In this document: piece by piece, positions 1-7,537 of the stretch
Layout: each line of letters opens with the position of its first letter
Numbering within the stretch: the stretch's first letter is position 1
Origin: Cutaneotrichosporon cavernicola
Taxonomy: Eukaryota; Basidiomycota; Tremellomycetes; Trichosporonales; Trichosporonaceae
Assembly (NCBI RefSeq): GCF_030864355.1
Contig: NC_083394.1
Coordinates: 1-64,000 of the forward strand
Length of the DNA stretch: 64,000 nt
Reading direction: 5' to 3'
Notes under the pieces: generated by a model
Databases searched by the model: none
The model's input: only the letters and a program-made list of their open reading frames with translations
Told to the model about the DNA's origin: nothing
Made by a program: the position numbers and the translations under genes

Positions 1-370
1 TAACCCCCCTAACCCCCCTAACCCCCTAACCCCCTAACCCCCTAACCCCTAACCCCCTAACCCCCTAACCCCCTAACCCCTAACCCCCTAACCCCTAACC
101 CCCTAACCCCCTAACCCCCTAACCCCCTAACCCCCTAACCCCCTAACCCCCTAACCCCCTAACCCCCTAACCCCCTAACCCCCTAACCCCCTAACCCCCT
201 AACCCCCTAACCCCCTAACCCCCTAACCCCCTAACCCCCTAACCCCCTAACCCCCTAACCCCCTAACCCCCTAACCCCCTAACCCCCTAACCCCCTAACC
301 CCCTAACCCCCTAACCCCCTAACCCCCTAACCCCCCCTAACCCCCTAACCCCCTAACCCCCTAACCCCCC
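1..370. repeat. Telomere repeat tract (TTAGGGGG)n
   Basis: The first 370 bases are an almost uninterrupted run of CCCCCTAA, read on the other strand as TTAGGGGG. The C-rich strand at the 5-prime edge is the polarity expected for a left chromosome end. Most units are 8 bp. Units of 7 bp (four C) occur near positions 40-110, and units with six or more C occur near 1-20 and 330-370. An 8-bp TTAGGGGG unit is known from Cryptococcus and related tremellomycetes. The tract ends abruptly at about 370. Confidence 0.97.
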
Positions 371-378
371 CGACGAAG

Positions 379-780
379 GTGTGTTCCCTCAACATCCTGC
401 GTGATTACGCCGCGCACCGAGGGTACTACCTCGCTGTCCTCATCTGCGCGCTGGCCGCGTGGCTTATCGAGGATGCGACACACCCCGGGTCAGCCGTGGG
501 TAGCGCCTGGTTGGGCTCGCTGGAGGCGGTGGTGCTGGGCCGTTGGGCATCGCTGGGCGACTTCCCTGTCTGCCCGCCGGGCGACTCGCCCGCCGCGGTA
601 AGGCTGCGCGATGCTGCCGCCGTGTGGGAGCGGCACCCATGGCTCGTCAAGTCCGATGATGTTCCCCGCCTATCGTTCCCCTGCGCCACCACCCTCGATC
701 AGCTGGGAGACGCCCCTCGGGTGTCCGCGCTCCTTCCACCGGGCGAGGCTGGCTCATCGAGTGGCGACATGAGCGAGTGA
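379..780 (+). CDS. Possible ORF remnant abutting the telomere
   Basis: An open frame of about 133 codons begins at a GTG a few bases inside the telomere boundary and ends at TGA 778-780. It has no ATG near its 5-prime edge. It could be the 3-prime part of a gene whose front was lost when the chromosome end healed. The N-terminal third contains a hydrophobic stretch (LAVLICALAAWL) that could be membrane-spanning; the rest is Pro/Gly/Ser-rich. I do not recognise a family. It lies 17 bp upstream of the first copy of the subtelomeric palindrome. It may equally be a chance GC-rich ORF. Confidence 0.25.
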   Translation: MCSLNILRDYAAHRGYYLAVLICALAAWLIEDATHPGSAVGSAWLGSLEAVVLGRWASLGDFPVCPPGDSPAAVRLRDAAAVWERHPWLVKSDDVPRLSFPCATTLDQLGDAPRVSALLPPGEAGSSSGDMSE

Positions 781-1195
781 GGGCGCGTGGGGCGTAACCC
801 AACGGCCGGGCCGTCGGGACCCGTCGGAGGTGGCTGTGCTATAGGGATCTGGGCAAGGGGCGCAGATAGTCATCCCACATGCATGACCCCGCCCGCCTTC
901 TTGTAATCGGGTCGATCCGGCCTAATTAAAGAACCAGGATGTGCCCTAATTAAAGATTGTCGGTCATGGCTGGAGGATCTGTCATCGACACAGTGGGAGG
1001 CGGGCTGTGAATAAACAACAGCCTCGCCCTCCCACTGCGCCCGATCTGCCCAGGAAGGCTGGCTCTGGGGCGCGGGCGATAGAGGGACACGTCAACACCC
1101 ACTTAAAAAGTCGGGAGAGACCCTATCTTCCTCATACTCCCCCACATCGTCGTTACTCACCCTCACTCACCCTCGCTACTCACACATCGGACGAC
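781..1195. other. Subtelomeric spacer and putative promoter of the dioxygenase gene
   Basis: There is no convincing gene here. It holds palindrome copy 1 (798-818), a repeated 12-mer CCTAATTAAAGA at 921-932 and 945-956, and a C/T-rich stretch (about 1120-1175) just before the ATG at 1196, as is common in fungal promoters. Confidence 0.5.
798..818. repeat. Subtelomeric palindrome, copy 1
   Basis: Stem CCCAACGGC, 3-nt centre CGG, stem GCCGTCGGG. One G-T type mismatch lies in the stem. It lies 17 bp downstream of the telomere-proximal ORF stop. Confidence 0.85.
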
Positions 1196-2595
1196 ATGAC
1201 CACCTCGTACGAGTACGATGACCTCGCCTTCCTTCGTCGGCCTCTGGTCCCGCATGACCCGTACCCTCGCTTCCTGGATCCACCCGGAACGGCATTGCAG
1301 CGGGCCACCGCCATCTTTACCGGCGGCGACTGGGCTCGCTCCCTCACCGTTCTCCCACTAGTTGAGCTAACGGCAGAAGCCGTGCCGGATCGAGGCGGTT
1401 ACCTCCGCCCGCCCCATTGCCGCAACACGGTACGGTGGCATGGCGCCTCCGACTCGGTGTCCTCCTGTCGACAGCTCCCTATCGACACATCGTCGGGTGT
1501 CGTGTGGGGTCCCTCCGCTTCCGAAGGAGGCGAGGCTCCCGTCAAACTAGCCGCCCTCCGACTCGCTCGCCTCATTCCTCGGCTCCTTCAAGACGACATC
1601 GCCGAGGCATGGTATCGGTGCCGACTGGCCGGTATCCAGAATTTGGAACCCGAGACAGCCCGAGGCAGCGACCCCGCCCTCCATTGCGGCCACTGGATGA
1701 CCGTACACGACCATCCCTCCTTGCCGAAGGAGTCGGATCCGTCCAAGCTGTCGCCCGAGGCAGCCGATGCCCTCGTACGGCTACTCAGCCTCCTCGCAGT
1801 CGCTGGATCGCTCGCTCTGCAAGCCCTCCAAGTCGCGGACCTAGCTGCGGGCGTACGGACAGAGGAGTGAGTACAGCGAGTCATTCTCGGCTGAATCCAC
1901 AGGGTGAATGCCGGGCTGTACTGGTGGTACGAGCGAGTGTGCGGGCGCCCTATGCCCGACCATTGGCGACTCGGGATCGCTCCCTCAATCGCTATCAAGG
2001 GTGGCGCAGCAACAGGGATGCACCTCGACCATCACGACGACCGGTGGCACCCGTCGTGTGTCATCAGAATCAGGCTCGGCACAGGTTATAGCGATTTGCA
2101 AATGCATGTGCCCCAGTTACGGCTGTTAGCCCCTTGTTTACCCGGTAAGTGGCGGGCAAGCCCAACGGCCGGGCTGTTGGCTCGCCCCCTCACTATTGAT
2201 CCGTCGGCTAACTATCCCTAGGAGACGCTGTGCTGTTTCCGCCGCGGCTGTACAGGCATACGAATACCGCAGGGATCGGGCTGGAGAATCGCCTGGCTAT
2301 CACGTACTTCTGTACGAAGCCTGTGTCCAAATGGGGCCGGCGATGCTTCGACTATATGACGCTCAAGCAGCTCGCCATTCGAAGTCCCCTGTCACCTCCA
2401 CAGCGACTCGATCCGAGTCACTTTCTCCCGGCTGGCTTCGTCGCTCCTCACAACGACAGCCTAGCCGTTATCGGCCCATTCCTCCCGAAGGGTACTCGCC
2501 CAAATAGCCGAGCTGTCTTGCGAGCCAACCGCGAGGCAGCGAGGGACCCGCCAAGGGATCCGTCCCCGCCCGCCAAGAGGCAACGCCGCCGATAG
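1196..2595 (+). CDS. TET/JBP-like 2-oxoglutarate/Fe(II)-dependent dioxygenase, nuclear (predicted)
   Basis: Three exons (1196-1866, 1903-2144, 2222-2595) give a 428-residue protein. Both introns have GTGAGT/GTAAGT donors and AG acceptors, and only splicing restores one frame. Residues 250-335 look like a double-stranded beta-helix dioxygenase core: H264-x-D266 (GMHLDHHDD) as iron ligands, a GYSDLQ...VPQL strand, a PGDAVLF strand formed across intron 2, distal H317 in LYRHTN, and R328 in ENRLAITYF as the 2-oxoglutarate contact. This order matches Tet_JBP-type oxygenases, which oxidise 5-methylcytosine or thymine and in basidiomycetes often travel with transposons. The tail PPAKRQRRR is a likely nuclear signal. 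The N-terminal half (1-240) is unrecognised. Intron 2 carries a copy of the subtelomeric palindrome. A prolyl-hydroxylase-like or AlkB-like member is the main alternative. Confidence 0.6.
2161..2180. repeat. Subtelomeric palindrome, copy 2 (inside an intron)
   Basis: CCCAACGGCCGGGCTGTTGG lies within intron 2 (2145-2221) of the dioxygenase gene and would form a hairpin in the intron RNA. Confidence 0.85.
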
Positions 2596-2901
2596 CGATC
2601 CTCCTCAGACGGTATCGCTCTCCTCTGTACACAGTAAAATTTTACCAAATGTACCTCGACTCTTTATTATTATTATTATTATTGGGTAACCAGTGCATGA
2701 CCGACATAAATGTACAGTCCCTGCCCGACTATGGCTGAGGGACCCTAAAGAGCGAGCTCCTAAGTGACCGTCAGACACGCTTGGCTGTGCTCATCCTGCA
2801 TGCAGGTAGCCCCAGCGGCGCCCCCCGTGGGTGTCCATTCCTCGTTCTCTCCTGGTCACCACCCTACCTCCACGGCTCCCCACAGTTGCTCGCTCGCCGC
2901 C
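2596..2901. other. Spacer with TTA microsatellite
   Basis: An AT-rich spacer separates the dioxygenase gene from the convergent minus-strand ORF. It contains a run of ATT/TTA triplets at about 2662-2682. No gene is visible. Confidence 0.5.
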
Positions 2902-3969
2902 TTAGTATCTCCCTTGGTGGGATCGCTTGCCGAGCTTGGCCCGTGGCTCGTACACCTGCGTCGTCGCCTTGGTGTTCATAAGCCGTGTAGAGTCACTGTG
3001 GGCGATACTGTAGCCGTGGAACATGAGGGTTGCGACCATCTGTAGGAGGTCCGTCCGCCCGGTGTTGTACAGCTTACTGTGGCTCGTCCTAGCGATAGTG
3101 AGAAGCTCCTGTCCCTCCAATCGCGTGATGCCGAGGACTTGCATGACCATTCCCGCTAGCTGTCGAGTCGGTTGGCCCACCAAGGTGTTGAGCCTATGTA
3201 CCGATACGAGGTGATATTCGAACCGGAGCCACACAGCCAGAGGTGTCTCATTAGGTAAAATGACAACCTGTGGGCTCATGCGCCCCTGAGGTGCGGCTCG
3301 GAATATCATCATATGAGGCGAGGGCTTGCCGCATGTCGACTTATTCCGATGAAATTCGAAGGTGGATCCCCAGGTAACCAGAAGGAAGCGTAAGGCGGGG
3401 CATACTTCGACACCGGCGAGGATGTCACCTTTGGTGGCTCTGTGCCTCTGTCCGCAGAAGTGGCAGATCCAGATCTTGCCTTGTGCGGTGACGGTGTCGG
3501 CGGTGGGGGCATGTCCCGACCCAACCGTCTCTCCCCACCCCAGCAGAAGTGTGTCCGTCCCCGGACTCGTCTGGGCCGCCTCCTTGATATCGGGGGCGAC
3601 GGCCCGGATGTCAACATGCTTGACCTCGGCGGCGACGTCGGCGGTGACCGAAGAGTCTCCCGAGGCGGGTGTAGGCGAGTCTTCCATCATTGCCCAGTCG
3701 ATGCTCGCTGTAGGCGCCCACCCTCCGTCGCCCAGTCCCATCATCGTAGTCGCGAGGTCTGCGTCGACACCAGGCGATCCTAGGACATGAGGCGATAGCG
3801 TCGGCGTTCCCGTCTCCGTTGGAGGTGCCAGACCCGGTGCGTCGGCCACCGCCGAGTCGAGTCGGTTCCTCTCGTTCTCCAACCCACTCATAGTCATAAG
3901 GGCGTCGTAGGTAGTGGCGACGCCGGAAGGAGCCTCGTCAGGTGAGGCCGACCGGTGCGGGTTGACCAT
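2902..3969 (-). CDS. Unknown subtelomeric protein with CxxC motif
   Basis: A 355-codon ORF starts at 3969 inside the first copy of a 71-bp tandem duplication. Residues 1-165 are Ala/Pro/Thr/Asp-rich and probably disordered. Around residue 170 is a compact motif WICHFCGQRH followed by further Cys/His (VEVCPAL, FHRNKSTC), which could bind zinc. The C-terminal half looks globular, with helical leucine-rich stretches and a basic end. It lies on the same strand as the Ty3/Gypsy unit and downstream of its pol gene, so it may be an accessory ORF of that element or a separate subtelomeric gene. I recognise no family. Confidence 0.45.
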   Translation of the reverse strand: MVNPHRSASPDEAPSGVATTYDALMTMSGLENERNRLDSAVADAPGLAPPTETGTPTLSPHVLGSPGVDADLATTMMGLGDGGWAPTASIDWAMMEDSPTPASGDSSVTADVAAEVKHVDIRAVAPDIKEAAQTSPGTDTLLLGWGETVGSGHAPTADTVTAQGKIWICHFCGQRHRATKGDILAGVEVCPALRFLLVTWGSTFEFHRNKSTCGKPSPHMMIFRAAPQGRMSPQVVILPNETPLAVWLRFEYHLVSVHRLNTLVGQPTRQLAGMVMQVLGITRLEGQELLTIARTSHSKLYNTGRTDLLQMVATLMFHGYSIAHSDSTRLMNTKATTQVYEPRAKLGKRSHQGRY

Positions 3970-4058
3970 CTTGCTCCGTCCCCAGCAGCGACGCCGGAAG
4001 GAGCCTCTTCAGGTGAGGCCGACCGGTGAGGGTTGACCGTCTTGCTCCGTCCCGTTGG
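3917..4058. repeat. 71-bp tandem duplication
   Basis: Positions 3917-3987 and 3988-4058 are two near-identical 71-bp copies, both starting GCGACGCCGGAAGGAGCCTC and both ending in a segment containing CTTGCTCCGTC. They differ at a few positions. The duplication sets the start of the 355-codon minus-strand ORF: the same peptide (NPHRSASP-E/D-EAPSGVA) is encoded twice, once inside and once upstream of the ORF. Confidence 0.85.
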
Positions 4059-4429
4059 CACTCTGCAACCTCGCCCGGTCGATGGCTTGGGGGGGGGTGG
4101 GAGTGTGGGTTCACCTCCCACTAGTTGGCTGGTGACGCAGAGGTCGGGGCCGAACGGGGCCGATGGGGAGTAGTAAGGAGCCCAAAAAGATGAGGTGAAG
4201 TAAGAATAAAGAATGAGGAGGATGGAGGGGTGACCGAGAAGGGAGAGGAAGATGAAGAAGATGATAGAAAAAGAAAGGTTGATCGGAGATGAATATATAT
4301 TTATATACCTCTCGGATGCATGGGATCTGGAGGCTGTATCACCACATCGCCTCAGCCGGGGTGGAGCCAACAGCCGAGCCGTCGGCCCTGACTCCCCACC
4401 ATCTAGGAGGCAGATCGGGCCAGATCGAC
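4059..4429. other. Pol 3-prime flank with purine-rich tract
   Basis: This stretch separates the pol stop from the 71-bp duplication. On the plus strand 4165-4290 is strongly purine-rich (GGA/GAAG runs) and then becomes A/T-rich (TATATATTTATATA, 4291-4306). Palindrome copy 3 is at 4367-4385. No LTR matching the right-hand LTR-like block was found. Confidence 0.4.
4367..4385. repeat. Subtelomeric palindrome, copy 3
   Basis: CCAACAGC, centre CGA, GCCGTCGG. It lies 45 bp beyond the pol stop in non-coding sequence. Confidence 0.8.
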
Positions 4430-7400
4430 TCAGAAAGTGGACGAGTCGCGGGTGTTATTGGCCGCCACGATCCGTGCATTGGTCGGTCTAGGGTTAGGCG
4501 ATAGGTTGATTACGACCAATGGCTGTGGAGTCTCTCTCTGGGGGAGGGCCCTAGATCGATACTCGGCTGCAGCTGTGTCTTCGCGAGCGACCGACCGAGG
4601 ATCCTCGCGACGTATGAACATCTTGAGTCGGTTGTGGCCGACCGCGACAGCGATCGGGTCCCTCGTAGCCACTCCATCTACCTCGCCTAGAGTCACGGCA
4701 CCTTGGCTCGACTTCGTGAGGATCCGGTAGGGGCCTCGGTACCTATCCTCACTGCGTACGCGATGGGAATTGTCCTGTGCCGTGTTGCGCACAAGTACTA
4801 GATCGCCTACCTCGTAGGCTCGGTTGCGTTGGTGGGCCTCACGTACGGCATTGTGATGGAGTATGCTCTCGTGTCTCGCCTCCTCGACTCTACGACGAGC
4901 CAGCTCGTGATCTTCAGGAAGCCGCAGTAGCTGTCTAGCCCGGGTAGCTAGGAGATCCTCTGTAGCCATAGTCAATCGCCAATCGCCCGCGAGGTAGGTA
5001 CCGTATGTACTGTCGATGGGTAGCGATGCGTTCTGTCCGTACAGAAGATAGTAGGGAGTATGTCCGGTGGTGCGACGAGCAGTACAGCGATCCGCCCATA
5101 CTATCTGAGGCAGTAGAGACACCCAGTCGGGTCCCTGTGTCCGACAGAGCTTGAAAAGTCCCTCCTTTACCTGACTATGTCCTCGCTCGACCATACCGTT
5201 GGCGGCAGGATTGTAACTGCTTGTACGGATCAGAGTAATCCCGTACTGCAAACAACAGGCCTCGAAATCCCCTCGGAATTCCGATCCGCCATCGACCATC
5301 ACCGATGTTACCAAGCCCATCCGACAAATTATATTCTCGAAGAGTAGGGCTCGGGCATCTGCAGAATTAGGCTCGACAACTGCCTTAGCTTCTAGCCATC
5401 CTGTCAGTCCCTCCCTAGCTATAATTATAGCTCGCTCGGGCGCATTAGTCCGCGACCCTGGGTTTGTCGCGACATTGGGCGGCATCCGGACTGTATCAAA
5501 TGACACATTGCCGAATAGAACCGGCGCCGATAATGGCCGCCTAGGATCCTCGTGAGTCTGGTGTTCCCTAGCCTGGCAATCCGGGCAGGACTTCACCCAG
5601 TGAGCAATACTATTAGTCATATTGTCCCAATGGAGACGATCACCCGCCAATAGAGTAAGTGCCCGCCGGCCGCGGTGACCGTGCTCCTCGTGTAGGGCTC
5701 GTAGGGCTCGCTCGATCTCTCGTCTGGAGGCGAGTACGACTGCTGGAGCCCGACCAGTCCGGTGCCGGACCACCATACCCTCGGCCAGCGTGCAAGACGC
5801 AGCCAATTGCCGCACCTTGGAGCGCTCCCTATCGGTCAGGTCGTCACCCCATGATCGCTTGTCAAGTAGTAACCCCACGCTATGCCAGCGGGAAGTTGGG
5901 TCGTAGCGATCGTCCCTAAACAGGCGTGGGGGTGGGCCAGCCTCGACGTCCTGGCTAGGGGCCGGCCCAACGGCCGGGCCGTTGGCCTCCTCCGTAATCG
6001 CCCCACAATGGGTATCGAGCCACTCCTCTGGATCTGTGTCCGAGTCGGTGTCCCCCTCTGCTTGGGGACGACGCGACAGACCATCCGGGACCCTGTGCCG
6101 TATTCCCGACACGTGGCGCAGCTCGAAATCCATGAGCTTGATGTACCAACACCATCGGCTCTCCGCAGCTGAGGGCAGATGCGGGGCATTGATCATCTGT
6201 TTGATAGACGAGCAGTCCACCTCGAGGATGAACCGCACGCCATAGATCCACAGCCGAAGGGCTCGTAGGGCGACATATACCCCATACAGCTCTAGCTTCG
6301 GTTGGCTGTATCTCTGTTGTACACTGTTGAAGTAGAAGCTCAGATAGCGAGCGGGTCGCCGCTTGCCTTGCTCGTCAATCTGGGCTAGCTCCACCCCACA
6401 ACCAATCGTACTAGAGTCAACCGCAACGATGGGTGGGGAGCTGTCCATTCTAGTGAAATCAAGGGGCTTGATGAACCCGGAGGCCATCACCGCCGCCTTC
6501 GCCTTAGTCATCGCGTCGTCCGCCTCTGGACTCCACTCGAAGTCTCGAGCGCACTTTACCGTAGTAAGGTTGACTAACGGGCGCACCATCTGTCCGTAGT
6601 TTTGGATCCAGCTCCGAGCGGGACCCACCGTACCCAGGAATCCTCTAACCTCGCCCACAGTCGTGCAGGCAGGCCAGTTAGTGATTTTGGATACTGCCCG
6701 TTTGGTGACAGCTCGGCCCTTGGCGGAGCATCGGAATCCCACCATCTCGATCTCCGGCACAGCTAGCTGGATCTTGCCACCCGAGAACGTACCGCCATAG
6801 CAAGCCATCTTGTGGAGGACGCTATTCAGCCATTTGGCGTGTTCGTATACAAACTGCCGTACACCGGGGGCGCACATCCGAGGTCGCCCGTCTGGCCCTA
6901 GTCTCTGTGTTCTGGGCCCGTGCACTGTGACGTCGTCGATGTAGACATGCAGTTTGTCCACTAGCTCGTCAGCATAGATGAAAGACATAATCCGTTGGAA
7001 CGCAGCCACGGCATTAGTCCATCCTTGGGGCAATCGCCTAAGCCGCAGAGTCCCCAGTGGCGACTCGAACGTCGTTAGATCCCGACTACCCTCATGTAGT
7101 GCCACCTGGTCATAGCCAGCGAAGGCATCTAACCCTGTGTAGATGTGGCACCCGGCTAGAGCCTCGGTCACTTCATCCACTAGGGGAGGCACACCTGCGT
7201 CCCGAACAGTAATTCTGTTCAATGGCTGCAGATCGTGCATGATGCGGATCCTCCCATCCTTCTTCTGGACTGCGAAGTATCCACTGCGATAGGCAGACTG
7301 GCTGCGCTCGTACAGCCCAGCCTTAACCTTGTCTCTCAAGAACTCGAGTACTTGCTCCCTCGTCTTGATGGGCAATCGGATCGCCCGATCTTGCCATGGC

Positions 7401-7537
7401 CGGTGTTCCACCACTGGTATGCGCACCGCCGGTACGTACGCCTCATGGAATCCTCCCTTCTCCTCCTCTGTCCACGACAGTGCAGCCTCGTTGGCCAGGA
7501 GGACCGAGGCAAACATATTCTTCTCCTCCCGGCTCAA
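4430..7537 (-). CDS. Ty3/Gypsy Pol: reverse transcriptase, RNase H, integrase
   Basis: About 1,035 codons in the -1 frame relative to the upstream gag-protease ORF; it begins at TTG overlapping the gag stop (TTGA), with the first ATG a few codons on. The RT has a YIDD active site (LHVYIDDV) and upstream SGYFAVQKKDG and LPQGWTNA motifs. RNase H follows, with acidic residues in VAVDSST, KLELYGV, EVDCSS and VPDGLSR, leading into SRRP. The integrase shows an H-H-C-C zinc motif (HEEHGH ... CPDCQ) and a D,D35E core (SFDTVR, MVDGGSEF, NGMVERGH). No chromodomain is evident. All catalytic residues appear intact and there is no internal stop, so the copy could be recent. A palindrome copy (5966-5985) is read in frame as NGPAVG between RNase H and integrase. 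The domain order RT-RH-IN is diagnostic of Metaviridae. Confidence 0.95.
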   Translation of the reverse strand: MSREEKNMFASVLLANEAALSWTEEEKGGFHEAYVPAVRIPVVEHRPWQDRAIRLPIKTREQVLEFLRDKVKAGLYERSQSAYRSGYFAVQKKDGRIRIMHDLQPLNRITVRDAGVPPLVDEVTEALAGCHIYTGLDAFAGYDQVALHEGSRDLTTFESPLGTLRLRRLPQGWTNAVAAFQRIMSFIYADELVDKLHVYIDDVTVHGPRTQRLGPDGRPRMCAPGVRQFVYEHAKWLNSVLHKMACYGGTFSGGKIQLAVPEIEMVGFRCSAKGRAVTKRAVSKITNWPACTTVGEVRGFLGTVGPARSWIQNYGQMVRPLVNLTTVKCARDFEWSPEADDAMTKAKAAVMASGFIKPLDFTRMDSSPPIVAVDSSTIGCGVELAQIDEQGKRRPARYLSFYFNSVQQRYSQPKLELYGVYVALRALRLWIYGVRFILEVDCSSIKQMINAPHLPSAAESRWCWYIKLMDFELRHVSGIRHRVPDGLSRRPQAEGDTDSDTDPEEWLDTHCGAITEEANGPAVGPAPSQDVEAGPPPRLFRDDRYDPTSRWHSVGLLLDKRSWGDDLTDRERSKVRQLAASCTLAEGMVVRHRTGRAPAVVLASRREIERALRALHEEHGHRGRRALTLLAGDRLHWDNMTNSIAHWVKSCPDCQAREHQTHEDPRRPLSAPVLFGNVSFDTVRMPPNVATNPGSRTNAPERAIIIAREGLTGWLEAKAVVEPNSADARALLFENIICRMGLVTSVMVDGGSEFRGDFEACCLQYGITLIRTSSYNPAANGMVERGHSQVKEGLFKLCRTQGPDWVSLLPQIVWADRCTARRTTGHTPYYLLYGQNASLPIDSTYGTYLAGDWRLTMATEDLLATRARQLLRLPEDHELARRRVEEARHESILHHNAVREAHQRNRAYEVGDLVLVRNTAQDNSHRVRSEDRYRGPYRILTKSSQGAVTLGEVDGVATRDPIAVAVGHNRLKMFIRREDPRSVAREDTAAAEYRSRALPQRETPQPLVVINLSPNPRPTNARIVAANNTRDSSTF
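5966..5985. repeat. Subtelomeric palindrome, copy 4 (in pol)
   Basis: CCCAACGGCCGGGCCGTTGG, a perfect 8-bp stem. On the minus strand it is read in the AAC-GGC frame, giving NGPAVG, in the linker between RNase H and integrase. Confidence 0.9.
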
